Shown here one piece after another: positions 1 through 10,706 of a stretch of DNA of 64,000 nucleotides; within the stretch, counting starts at the first letter, position 1; each line of letters starts with the position of its first letter. The notes under the pieces are model-generated. The model searched no databases. It saw only the letters and a list, made by a program, of their open reading frames with translations, and was not told the DNA's origin. The stretch comes from Echinometra lucunter (lineage: Eukaryota; Echinodermata; Echinoidea; Camarodonta; Echinometridae). Made by a program: the position numbers and the translations under genes. The stretch covers positions 22,959,176-23,023,175 of the forward strand of contig CM057152.1 in assembly GCA_029962745.1 (NCBI GenBank). The letters run 5' to 3'.

Positions 1-511
1 TGAAATCATTCATATTTTGATGGTTCATGCAACCCATCTTTATGAATCGTAAACAATTCAGATTTTGTTTTTAGCCATTTTTTTCTCAAAATAAAATTCC
101 CTGCCCAGAAAATGCAGGTTGCCTGTAGTTTTTTAAGATAGAGTTGAACTCTAGTCATGCAATTATAATGTGAATAAAACTGTTGCTAAGTAATGGGGAA
201 AGTTTTATTGAGTAGTAAATAAAGATTGGTGTATCCGGAGGTTTTGAAATCATTATAGTGATAAGAGCTCAATGCAGTCATGTTGAAAAGCTCATGCACT
301 GCACATGGAAATGGTTGTACGGGACCACTTACAAATCTTCAGCCAAAAACACTCGGGGTACTAATTGTCATATTTTTCGAATATGAGGGCATTTGAAGAG
401 TAATCTTTTTCCAGAGAACATTTCTACTATGATATTCTTTCAAACTGACATCAAAAGACTGAGAAAGCTCACAAATTACCTTCCACTTCTTCCCAGACCT
501 CAAGCTTCTCT
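1..511. other. AT-rich intron or flanking sequence, nothing recognised
   Basis: No open frame, splice-bounded coding segment, RNA gene or repeat structure was seen. It is probably an intron or upstream flank of the gene represented by exons a-c. Confidence 0.5.
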
Positions 512-939
512 TTAACCCATTCGTGACAGGAATTATTTAAAGCCTAATTTGATCAGCTTTTATTCTTCAAATTGGCAACACCAACATTTTTTCTTTTAAT
601 GCTACATTTTTTCTTATAAAACATCATGTATCTGAAATAAATATAAATTGACAGAATATATGATGAGAAGTCATAAAGATGCCAATTTGCAGGGAAAAAC
701 AGTAATTTTAACATTTTCATCGCATTGCCAATTTAAGGATTTTAATGCTTATTTTCCTTCTAAAAAAAATCAGCATCAAACAACAAATATTGATGCAACA
801 AAAATGGGCACAGTAAGTGTAGAATTTTTTTGCTCTTTCTGCTCATGTGCTCATGTATTTGGTATGATTTTTAGGGCTTTGCATCAAAAGTTATTAGACC
901 AAACCACATAATGTGGACCCTCTGTCATGAATGGGTTAA
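512..939 (+). mobile_element. TTAA-bounded non-autonomous element, family A, copy 1
   Basis: The element runs from TTAACCCATTCGTGACAG to the inverted match CTGTCATGAATGGGTTAA, so the terminal inverted repeats are about 14-18 bp and TTAA lies at both edges. TTAA target duplications with CCC-starting ends are typical of piggyBac-type transposons, so a piggyBac-related MITE is likely. It has no transposase. An 87-codon open frame at 648-911 lies inside it and has a counterpart in the copy at 9079-9491; at this element size it is not credible as a gene. Confidence 0.8.
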
Positions 940-1218
940 AAAAAGAGGAGCGTCTTTGATCTTTGAGTGTCCTGCGTGGGGACCATAGACAGTGGCACCT
1001 GCTAGTTCATGCTCAATGACTTACAGTGGTCTGTAAAAAGGCACAACTAATGGACTGGAAATCCAGTCAGGGGAATTGATTTGCAGGTAACCACATGTAA
1101 TGAAGACCTGCTGATATAAAGTTCGTATTACTCATGCCCGCCGCGTGGGTATACCTGACATGGGCATTGGGAATGCATTTGGGATAAATGCTCCCATCTT
1201 CCGAAGAACATCTCGTGA
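940..1218. other. Unique intronic sequence, nothing recognised
   Basis: No coding or repeat signal was identified between the TTAA element and the tandem array that follows. Confidence 0.4.
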
Positions 1219-1822
1219 AGAGAATGCTGCTCCTGTCTCTAGAATAACTTTTGAGTCTAATGTTTTCCTTAAAAAATAAAAGAAATGGACAATATGCGTA
1301 TTAAGGAATGTAGATTTTTCTTGATGCATTTTAATTTTTAGTATTGTCACCCTTCCTCCCCCCCCCCTTTTTTTTTTGAGGGGGGAGGGGTGAGGGAGGG
1401 TTGGCAATCTCTACAGTATATTTTTTTAAAGAGTATGCTGCTGCCTTCTCAAGAAATAACTTTTAATTCTGATGTTTTCCTTAATAAATAAAGGAAATTG
1501 ACAATATGGATATTAAGGGATGTAGATATTTCATGATGCATTTTAATTTTTGATATCATCACCCTTTCTCGCCCTTTTTAGGAGGGGGGCAAGAGGGGGT
1601 TGCAGTCTCTGGTGTATTTTTAAAAAAGAGAATGCTGCTCCCTTCTCAAGAAATAACTTTTAAGTCTGATGTTTTCCTTAAGAACTAAAGAAATTTGACA
1701 ATATCCATATTAAGGAATGTAGATATTTCATGATGCATTTTAATTCTTAACATCAACACCCCTTTCTCCTTTTTTTTGTGAAGGGGGTGGGGGGGGGAGG
1801 GATGGCAATCCTCTGGTGTATT
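1219..1822. repeat. Tandem repeat, three units of about 200 bp, each with a C-run/G-run hairpin
   Basis: Three successive copies begin near 1219, 1431 and 1627, each opening with AGAATGCTGCTCC or a close variant and continuing with AGAAATAACTTTTAA-like sequence and ATGATGCATTTTAATTTT. Periods are about 212 and 196 bp. Each unit carries a short palindrome in which a run of C and T is followed by a run of G (for example near 1355-1397), which could form a hairpin or G-rich structure. A minus-strand frame of 91 codons at 1132-1407 overlaps it and is not a gene. Confidence 0.85.
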
Positions 1823-3273
1823 TACTTGGTATGCAAGTGGGTGCTATAAATCATGATGGAGACATTTGTGATTATTTCTTGGTTAATATTTGAAGAGGAT
1901 CACCTCTCTGTCGTGTAAATTTTTAAAAAGATTGTCTGGTTGGGCGGGACAGCTTAATTGGCCCTGGTAATCAGCATTTCTCATCTCGTCGGTGTTTGTG
2001 CAAATATGCATTAATCATGAGCTCAAAAGTTGTCACTAAAACCTGACTCAGCTTTTTTCACCTTTTGTAATACTTATTCTCTCATGCTGAAGATCACTCT
2101 CACGAAAAGAGCGTGAAATGTATATTGAGACATAAAAGAAAACATTTGCAGCCTTGTATGTTATTTTTTCTTTTTCTTCTTGTTTGTTGTTTGTTTGTTT
2201 TGTGATTTTGATTATATTTCTCCCTGTCTGATTGAATATCACTGAAATAGATTGAAATCAAGAGTCAGAAATTTCATGGTGCTATAATGTGAATTGTAGC
2301 CTCAAAAAAGAAAAGTTTCAGTTCAGAACAAATTGCATTTGTATTTGTATAACCCAAACAAGCATGTTGACATGATACTGTTCAGGATTAAACTGGGTGG
2401 ATATATGTGAAATTTAGATGATGGAAATCAATAATTGATATGGAAGAACACACACACTTAAATCCTTACGAGCAATTTGCACTATTGCCATTGCTCTCTA
2501 AAATCCAATATGTCTCCTGTAGACGAAATGTAATATTTGCAGTTCCTCGCTCTGCAAAATTTCATATTTCGGTGATAGATATGTTGATGGGAATGAAAAT
2601 ATGTGCATTATGCTTTGAAGCATCGGATGTGATACAGGGAAAAGAAGCCTGTCAGGAAGGTCTGGCTCGCGTAGCCTCCCTGTCGTCACCGTGCAGTGTT
2701 TGGACAGTGTACAGGTGCACATGAAGGCAGTCAGCTCATAATACCCGGTTGGGAAAACAGCTGAAAATCTAGCAGACCCGACTACCCTTCATACCTCGTC
2801 ATAAGACCCCTGCTAACTGTCATAGCTTGAATAGTCGAGCTTCATGAGCTCCTTATACTGCCGGGGCCATTTTGAAAGGGTTTTGTAGGGATGTTGAAGG
2901 GGGAGAAGAAACGAAGGGAACTGCACTCTTGCCTGTAGGGGAAGGAATAGTGATGATAGGAGATGGATACTGTAGTCTTGAGATAAGAAGTGAGAGACGC
3001 TGTATGACAGGCATGAATTGGGAAGAATACATGGTGTTGAAACGGATATATTTGAGAAAACAAGAAATGTATCTAAATTTTACAAAATATGAGTGACAAG
3101 ATAGACTGTTTCATTTGAAGAATCATTTCCATAATGAGTACTTGCATAATGAAAGTTACTAGGAACTAAGCAAAAATACCAAAAGGTGAAATCTGTATTC
3201 CATTGTGAAGGTCTTGCGATTTGGGATGTATTTTGCTTTTTTTTTTATATGTGAACTTACCCTCAGTAGAGTT
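1823..3273. other. Intronic sequence without recognised features
   Basis: Several short frames occur (for example 2440-2724 and 2872-3096), but none has splice sites, codon bias or recognisable protein similarity. Nothing else was identified. Confidence 0.4.
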
Positions 3274-3638
3274 TAAAGGTGCTTTCACACATGATGCGAC
3301 AGTGTGGTACCACACTGTGGTGCCACACTTTTTTGTGTACAAGCCTATGGGGTATAGGGCGACAAAACTATGTCGCCGAGGCAGGACACACTTTTTTTTG
3401 CTGCCTAGATACACAAAAAATGCGCACCAATCAAATTTCTAAAGAGTTGGCGCAAAAATTGTTGCCATGAGATTGCTTGCGCAAGTTTTGACAATATGCT
3501 CTCTTATTGAGAGTTGACGCGTTAATGTGCGTTCATTAGCATATGTGGTGACACAAAGTCCCACCATGTGTGAAGACGAAACAGTGTGGCGCCACAGTGT
3601 GGTACCGCACTGTCGCAGTATGTGTGAAAGCACCTTTA
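3274..3638. mobile_element. MITE with about 45-bp terminal inverted repeats, family B
   Basis: The left end AAGGTGCTTTCACACATGAT is matched in inverse by the right end ending GTGTGAAAGCACCTT, and the similarity extends inward through GACAGTGTGGTACCACACTG. TA flanks both ends (3274-3275 and 3637-3638), consistent with a TA target duplication of Tc1/mariner type, though this is not certain. The interior (CAATGGGGTATNAGGCGACAAA-like, then a T-run, TGCTGCCT, GCGCACCAATCAAATT) is shared with the elements at 12558 and 17276, so they are diverged relatives. Overlapping 63-87 codon frames here are artefacts of the inverted repeat. Confidence 0.8.
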
Positions 3639-3654
3639 TGGTGTATGTGTTTAT

Positions 3655-4125
3655 GATCTTTAAGCTCATGCACAGTTTTGGTAGTAAAAAGAATACTGGC
3701 ATGAAACTGATTCAAGATAGGCTCACATTGTCTGCCTTGCATAAAAAGTTACATGTGTGAGATCATGTGATATTCTATTCATGATTTGTGATGAATATTG
3801 AATATCTGAAAGGAACGCAACATAATGGCTACACTTGCCCTACACTAGGACCCCTGCTTCACAACTGCTCCCCGCACAACAATCACACCGCTTCTTTATG
3901 CTAGTCATGCAAATAGAACTCTCATTGGTTTTATGTGCAGGCACTGTGTGATGCACGTCAACACTGTTAGAGTTTTACGTAGCTGACCTGAGATCAAAAA
4001 TATTTTTTGCCTTTCATTTGTTTAATATTCAACATGATAGGGAAAAAAACTTTACAACATCTATTTTTGCTAGTATCTTGCTACTGACCATTCAAAGCAA
4101 AGATACCAAAACTGTACTCAACCTT
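3655..4125 (+). repeat. Interspersed repeat family R, copy 1
   Basis: Similarity to 34185-34665 and, over the middle part, to 32560-32935 shows a dispersed family. Shared blocks include TTTTGGTAG, GATCATGTGNTATTC, ATATCTGAAAGGAACGC, the stretch around ACAATNACCACAG/CACACCGCTTC and TTTTTTGCCT followed by GCTAGTATCTTGCTA. No inverted ends, poly-A tail or coding capacity were seen, so the class is unknown. Confidence 0.6.
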
Positions 4126-5281
4126 TCATATGGTTTTGGTCAGGTGAATCATAGCTTGTACCACAGCGAGCCTCAACAGTGAAAACCTTCTTTAATCTTC
4201 ACCTTAAGATCTATTAGTTAGCACACATTAGATCATCCATCTCACACCGCAGACGGTAGATTTATTTCTCCGCGAAGAGACGTCATAAACGCGAAACCTT
4301 GCTTTCAGGGGGAAATTGATTACGCAAAGCAAACAAGGACAGAAAATTTATCTTCATCATGAGCAAACAAGAAGATGTATTCTAATGTCTTCTCTCCTGG
4401 TAATGTTGTCTGAAGCGAAGGCTTTCATGGTTCCGTTGCCGTAGATACGCATCTTTGATGCATGAGATCGGTTTCTAAGATTCCTTGTCATCTAGGCTTT
4501 CATACCAGATGGCTGGAAAGTTAAAGGCAACACAACTGGATCCAGTCATCACTCAACATTTATTGATGAGGTTTGATAGTTTTCAGGAAATTCAGGAAAA
4601 TAACTTTTGTAAAGTACAAGTGTTTTTCTTTTGAGTGTGGGTGGGGGTGGGGGGGGGGGGTAAGGGTGCTGTATGAGAGACTGCAAAGTTTCCATGTATT
4701 TTCTTCTCTGTTTGTCTAATTTCTTCTCTTTCCTTGCCCATCTCTTATTTTCCATATTGATTAATAAATCACTTTTGGTGGAGATCTATGTAATACTACC
4801 ATTTTTCATTAAGTATGGATGTTGGTATTTTTAAACCAATCCCAACTTCAAAAGTACCTTCTCTCTTTATAATTACATTTGAGGAGTTATGTCTGAAGAC
4901 CCTATGCTAAATGACATAATCATGAGACATGAATGTAATATCTTTTATAAATTCAGCTTAAACAAGTAGGCCTATACCTTTGGAGTAGATAGATCTTAGA
5001 CAAAGGTTGCAGCAAGGCATTTATCTGCAGGCTATACACAAATAGTGACCCATACTTCTTGCACATCAATGTTTTATGTAAGTGCAAAGTAACCGTAGTA
5101 GAGCGGACATCCATTCATTATAAATGGTGCGCTGAGAAGTTGAATTTCTTGGAATTGTACTTCCAGCTTAGAGGAAAGGGGATGGAATTTGGAGAGGACT
5201 CTTTCAAGAATTTATAAAAAAAAAAAGCTTCTTTTCACCAAACATGCCTTTCATGCTTTAAACCTTGAAGAATCAAGGTGT

Positions 5282-5333
<52 letters not shown>

Positions 5334-7456
5334 GAGAGAGAATAAGAAAGGGCAAAGCTTCCGGCACTTCTCCAAACCATCATTTTTCTCTCTTTGTATG
5401 GGGTGTAGCAGATGATTTACTTTTATCGTGTCTGTCTGGAGAAGGGTCTTGAATGTTGTCATCTCACATTCTGTTTACCCTAACAATCAAGGCTGTGAAT
5501 GATGGCTTTCTCTGTCTTTCTCTCTTCCTCTCTCTCTCTTCCTCTCGCTTCCTCTCCCTGCCAACCTCTTACTTGGGCTCTTCCGTTCTCATCCATCTTG
5601 CGTCAAGAGTCAACTCCGCTATGTTTATTACCACATCAAATCGTGAATGCTTGTCACGAACTGGCGCGCCTCTGAGCATTCAAGTACGTCCTTGGTCCTC
5701 TGCTCCTCTCACGCGCGCTCTGTCTTCCTTTCGTTCTTGACGTACTTGCAGTGATACGCATGGGTAGCAAACATGAAATTGATTTAGTGGGACTGTCTAA
5801 CTGCATTCCTGAGATTTGATTGGTGGAAGGTTTGAAGCAATCAATCATTGTGATGAGAATACTCATTCTTTTCTCAAATAACCCAAAGAAAGACTAAAAA
5901 GGTGAATATATGCAAAAATAAAAATGGTGCTAGATGCCAGGGTTGAGAAATATACGCATTTTGTCTTTCTCTTTTCTTTCTCCATCTCTTTCTCTTTTTT
6001 CCCTTCATTCCCCTGCTTTCTCTTTCTCTCTCTTCCTCTCCCCTGTTCTTCTTTTCCCACAATTTCTTTTCCCCTCTTTGTGACTTCACGAAAATAATAA
6101 TGGTTCAAAAGCAAGAAGCTAAAAAGAATTTTTTGTAACCAAAATTGCACAGTTTGTAACCAGAGTCTGGAATCCTGTAACTTTTTTCCTTTTGCTGTTT
6201 TCGGCTGTTCTTGTTTGAGAATTCAGATCTCTGATCTTATCTTTTTGCATTTGCCATACTTCTTAGTGACAGAAAAAATTTGTTTGATCTGATTTAAAAA
6301 AAAAAAAAAATTTCCTGTTTAAAAAAAAATTTATTGTAAGCACAAACTTGGCTCTTGTAGCTAATATAGCCATGCTATGTTTGGTGAAGTAACTTACTCT
6401 GTAATTTGTGTATATGGATCTACAGTGATGCCAATTATTCCCTTTTTTGCAGTACTGTGTACTGTTTTTTTAGGGAAAATACTCAGGTTTCTAGCAAAAT
6501 GCAGTTTATCCTGAACTTTTGTTAATGTACAGGTCTATGGCTATAAAGTAGGATATACTCTTTTTCCACTCATAATACTTCTTTTCAGACACGAAAATAC
6601 TGCCAAACTTGATAGGTTGGCATCTCTAGACTCTAAGAGCTATGCAAAGGTAAAGAAAGAGCAGACAATGAACTAGAAGGAGCGTCGTTCCAATAATTGA
6701 CTTCAGATGAATGAACATGTCTCGTTTATCATGGGCTCATTCATGTTTCATTTGTGCTAATGGTTGTATTAGTCCCGCTACTCTGCCTCTCTCCATCTTA
6801 CCCACTCACCATCTCAATCCCCCGGTGGAAAATCAGGCTTATTAGTCTTCCATCATCGCTGCCGAGCGAAATGGTGTCATCAGAAACAAAAATGTGCTTT
6901 GAATTTGAATTAACCTTTCTTTTTTCATTCATAAGGATCCTGACTTTTATTGTAAACTTTTACAAAGTGTCTCTAATTTTTCTATTATCTCTCTTAAAAG
7001 TAAGTTTTAGTGGTTGATTGCTTTGTGATACTAAAATGTTTATTTCTAAGCTTTTCCTATCTAATTTGCATAAAGAGTCCTCATTGAACATGACACCACA
7101 ACAGCACAAGTCCTAAATATATGTTCCTTATTTGTTCAAAGTCAAGTTATGTCTGATTTTTTAATGTTGCATTGAATCTCAACTTTTGGAGCAAGAAGCC
7201 TCAGAAATACCAGAGCAAAATAATGATATTGAAACAACCCACAAGATGTATAGATTTGTACGTCGGGCTATACACATTTTGTAGGGTAGGAGTTTAAGAC
7301 GTTGAGCAAGATTTAATTTCAGTCTAACGCACATTTTTCAGAGACTCTAGCCCAAGTTATATCAGGCTTAGTGTCCAGTGGGTTAACATTCATTTCTGTC
7401 TGGAATGTCATTTTTTTCTTCATTAACAGTATATGTGTTCTATTGTATCATTGCAG
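4126..7456. other. Upstream intron with simple repeats
   Basis: This stretch holds a G-rich run (4635-4665), a (GA)n tract (5286-5340), pyrimidine-rich sequence (5505-5570 and 5960-6080) and A-runs near 6295-6330. No frame has splice support. The last part leads into the polypyrimidine tract and acceptor of exon a. Confidence 0.45.
5286..5340. repeat. (GA)n microsatellite
   Basis: A run of GA dinucleotides followed by imperfect GA/AAGA units. Frames through it encode Arg-Glu or Leu-Ser repeats and are not genes. Confidence 0.95.
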
Positions 7457-7586
7457 GTATCTGTTGGAAGTGAGAGTAACCACGCCCGTTCTCTGTCTTT
7501 GACCCCTGTACCTCAAGATGAAAACAGCAACGATGGTCTTATCATTGTAGACGAAGCCTCACCAAGTCAGTCCATTGAGGGTGATG
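7457..7586 (+). CDS. Internal coding exon a of an unidentified large protein
   Basis: A 130-bp exon lies between an acceptor (pyrimidine-rich tract ending ATTGCAG) and a donor (GTAAGT at 7587). It is open in one frame over 43 codons plus one base, so it starts in phase 0 and ends in phase 1, matching exon b. The peptide begins VSVGSESNHARSLSLTPVPQ and continues DENSNDGLIIVDEASPSQS followed by IEGD. The run LIIVDE, a hydrophobic core followed by acidic residues and serines, fits the general form of a SUMO-interacting motif; this is inference from pattern only. The strongest support for the exon, beyond splice sites and phase, is that the segment is copied several times just downstream. No conserved domain is visible. 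The start codon and preceding exons lie upstream of the window or were not found in 1-7456. Confidence 0.72.
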
Positions 7587-7648
7587 GTAAGTAGAACACT
7601 CCTTGTAAGGCCCTGTGCAGACTTAACATGCTGTGCTGGTTTCTTGTC

Positions 7649-8061
7649 TTAACCCATAGCAGTACAGAGCTTTCTGGAGGTCTAATTTAATAATCTTCGA
7701 TCCTCAAATTGGCACCAACATTTATTTTTTTCCATGCTTACATACTTTGAAAAAAATAAATTTGGATATAGCATGAACCAAAATGAATTATAATTGTCAA
7801 ATTTAATCAGAAATTGCCAATTTGAACTCGGAAATAGTGATTATATATTATTCACTGCATTGCCAATTTAAAGAATTTAATGATTAGTTACAATTAAACT
7901 GCTCTGATTCGAGAACGCCACATCATACAGCGTTAGGAATGAGCTCAAAGTTTTCAGTGAACTTTTCTTTTTCTGCTCATGTATGATATGTGCTGCCCAG
8001 TATTCTGGACCAACAGATACTGCAAAAGCGTCAAAGGAGACGCTGTACCTCTATGGGTTAA
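7649..8061 (+). mobile_element. TTAA-bounded MITE, family A' (relative of family A), inserted in exon-copy array
   Basis: The ends are TTAACCCATAGCAGTACAG and the inverse CTGTACCTCTATGGGTTAA. Interior blocks (CCTCAAATTGGCACCAACAT, GCATTGCCAATTTAA) match family A, but other parts differ, so this is a distinct subfamily. It sits within the second unit of the exon-derived array: the array resumes with ACCCCTGTAGCTCAGGATGA immediately after the element. Confidence 0.8.
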
Positions 8062-8950
8062 AACCCCTGTAGCTCAGGATGAGAGCAATAATGATGGTCT
8101 TATCATCGTAGATGAAGCCTCATCAAGTTAGTCCATAGTGGGGAGATGGTGAGGGAAGCGTGCCCTACTTTCGCAAGAGGAAGCAAGTGACAAAAGTGAC
8201 ATTTTCTGTAAAAGAGCAAAATTTGTCCGTTCATTTGTACTGACGTCAGTGGAACATTGTCATATCTTACCTGACATATATATCTTGGCAGGATGAGTGT
8301 TTATGCATACAATTTGGCCCGGAAGAAGAGCACATTATATAAAATAAGAAAACATTAATAAATCAGATTTGGTTGGTATGTCACTTGCTTCCTTTTGCCA
8401 AAGTAGGCTTTTTATGTAGCCTTGTTCTAACACACCAGTATACCTGTTTGTTAGGATTAGAGTAGTAATAATGGTTTTATCATCATAGTTGAAGCCTCTC
8501 CTGGTCAGTCTATAGAGAGTGATGGTAAGTTAAAGTACTAATCATATGGCCTCATTCAGACATGAAATACCAGGCCCCGTTCCTTGTCTTTAGCCCGTAT
8601 ACCTCAAGATGAGAACAGTAACTATAATTTTATGATGAAGCTTTATCAAGTCAGTCAACAGAGGATAATGGTAGGTATTATCAGTAAAACACTTCATAGA
8701 GCTTCATTCATACTCACAATAGTAAACCTGTACCTTAAGTTAGAACAGTAACAATGATATCATCATTGTAGATGAAGCCTCCCCAGTAATTCCACAGAAT
8801 GTGATGGTAAGTAAAACTTTCCTCTTAGAGACCCTTTCAGACCCAAAATATTCTGTAACTCCTGTATCTCATGATGAGAACAGTAATGATTTCATCATTG
8901 TAGATGAAGCCCCAGTCATCAGTCCGTAGATGTTAATAGTAGGTAATACA
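8062..8950 (+). pseudogene. Five decayed tandem copies of exon a plus its donor
   Basis: Copies start near 8062, 8450, 8592, 8729 and 8858. Each repeats the second half of exon a (ACCCCTGTACCTCAAGATGA through ATCATTGTAGATGAAGCC) and the beginning of the following intron. Copy 2 ends early (TCAAGTTAG), copy 3 has an in-frame TAG before SSNNGF, copy 4 has lost bases, copy 5 has CCTTAAG, and copy 6 ends CCGTAG. Donor-like GTAAGT survives after copies 3 and 5, GTAGGT after copies 4 and 6. The unit is about 130-150 bp once the insertions at 7649-8061 and 8164-8407 are removed. No intact acceptor plus open frame was seen, so these are presumed non-coding remnants. Confidence 0.8.
8164..8407. mobile_element. 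Short MITE with about 28-bp inverted ends inside the exon-copy array
   Basis: The left end CCTACTTTCGCAAGAGGAAG and following CAAGTGACA are inverted at the right end, TGTCACTTGCTTCCTTTTGC then CAAAGTAGG. Removing the 244 bp restores the normal spacing between array copies 2 and 3. The target duplication is not clear. Confidence 0.72.
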
Positions 8951-9078
8951 CCCTTATATGAAGCTCTTTTTACATTTAACACAGTAAACCACTTTGGAAT
9001 CCTCCACCGCAAGGATATGGCATATATATAAATGTAAAGTATTTACCTTGTAGAGGTATAGAAACAAAGCTGTGTGCA

Positions 9079-9491
9079 TTAACCCATTCATGACAGAGGT
9101 CCACATTTTGTGGTTTGGCCTAATATCTTTTGATGCAAAGCTCTAAAAATCATACCACATACATGAGCAGAAAGAGCAAAAAATTCTACACAAACTGTGC
9201 CCATTTTGGTTGCGTCAATGTTCGTTGTTTGATGCTGAAATTTTTTTAAAGGAAAATAAGCATTAAAATCCTTAAATTGGCAATGTGATAGAAGGTTTAA
9301 AATCACCGTTTTCCCCTGCAAATTGGCAACTTTTTGACATCTCATCATAATTTCTGTCAATTTATATTCGTTTCAGATACATGAGTTTTAAAAGAAAAAT
9401 GTAGCAATAAAAATAATGTTGGTGTTGCCAATTTGAAGAATAAAAGCTGATCAAATTAGGCTTTAAATAATTCCTGTCACGAATGGGTTAA
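9079..9491 (-). mobile_element. TTAA-bounded MITE, family A, copy 2 (inverted)
   Basis: It is the reverse complement of the element at 512-939, with TTAA at both edges and ends AACCCATTCATGACAG and CTGTCACGAATGGGTT. A 90-codon minus-strand frame inside is homologous to the plus-strand frame in copy 1, as expected for repeat copies, and is not evidence of a gene. Confidence 0.82.
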
Positions 9492-9570
9492 TGTCCGTAG
9501 TGCATGTCCTTTGATCTCTGCATTAAGAGATGTCGACATGTGATGTTCTGTAGTGGTTTTCTCGAAGCAA

Positions 9571-9967
9571 GTTATCTCATATATGAAAGGGGTTAAATGT
9601 GGATTGGAAGGTAAAGGGAAGGGGGAATACTGGGCTTATTGAGTAAGTAATGTGATTCAATGTAGGTTATCTTATATCCGGGTCTTATATATGAAAGGGT
9701 TAAAGATTGATTGGAAGGTAAAGGGGAATACTGGGTTTATTGAATAAATAATGTGATTCAGTGCAGGTTATCTGTGAAAGGGGTTATATATGAAAGGGGT
9801 TCAAGGTGGATTGGAAGGTAAGGGAAGGGGGAGTACTGGATTTATTGAATAAATAATGTGATTCGTTGCAGGTTATCTTATATATGAAAGGGGGTAAAGA
9901 TGGACTGGAAGGTAAAAGGAAGGGGAATACTGGGGTTATTGAATAAATAATGTGATTCAGTGCATGT
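9571..9967. repeat. Tandem repeat, four units of about 100 bp
   Basis: Units begin at GGTTATCT near 9571, 9665, 9764 and 9870 and contain GATTGGAAGGTAAAGGG, ATACTGG and TTATTGAATAAATAATGTG. Copies vary by small insertions. Confidence 0.85.
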
Positions 9968-10259
9968 ACTAAAGCTAAGTTGATTTCCCTGCATTAGATG
10001 ATGGTATAGTGTTGCATAATACATCAAATCAAAGTAATTAAGATATTAGACTTATCACGTATAAGCTCCGCTTGTGTATTCAACAAAATGAATTGTTTCC
10101 TGTGAGAAAGGGATGTTGCGTTCAAACATAACATATCACTTCAGAGACTCGAAATGTGCTCTGAAAATATTATAGTTTTGGTTAATCAGTGATTGAATTA
10201 TGTTCATACATGTAGGAAATATGTACATTTCTATGTATTAAACATAATTGTTGAATTCT

Positions 10260-10706
10260 TTGGGCAGAATTCACAAAGGTGGTTTAAATCTAGACCATGG
10301 TTTAGGAAAATTTTGTGGTATAAGTGCGCTTGATTTACCGCATACACTAAGAAATGTCCAATAATGAAACTCAAATGTGTGGCAAAGGGCGCTAAATTCA
10401 CGCTTGTTGCCATGGTTTAGACCACGGTTTATGTAAATTCACACATGGTTCATTTATATTCATTTACCTAATCCGTGGTCTAAACCATGGCAACAAGCGT
10501 GATTTTAGCGCCTTTTGCCACACACAAGCTTTCATTATTGGACATTTCTTAGTGTACGCGCTAAACCAAGCGCATTTATGCCACAAAATTTGCCTAAACC
10601 ATGGTCTAGATTTAAACCACCTTTGTGAATTAAATCAAGTGCACTTATGCCACAAAATTTGCCTAAACCATCGTCTAAATTTAAACCACCTTTGTGAATT
10701 CTGGCC
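10260..10706. mobile_element. Foldback element with about 160-180-bp inverted arms
   Basis: The left arm (GGCAGAATTCACAAAGGTGG onward, with TCTAGACCATGGTTTAG, AATGTCCAATAATGAAA and GCTTGTTGCCATGGTTTAG) is inverted in the right arm, ending at TTTGTGAATTCTGGCC. The last roughly 75 bp of the right arm is repeated in tandem (10554-10628 and 10629-10702). The 121-codon frame at 10552-10917 gets its repeated LNHLCE peptides from this tandem and is rejected as a gene. Confidence 0.8.

Noticed and set aside
648..911. 87-codon frame with a homologous frame at 9088-9360
   Set aside because: Both are the same place in two copies of a MITE, so similarity reflects repeat descent, not protein conservation. 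A coding-versus-silent substitution test over many copies would settle it.
8062..8950. CRISPR-like direct repeats
   Set aside because: The units are exon-derived, diverged and without uniform spacers; the genome is eukaryotic.
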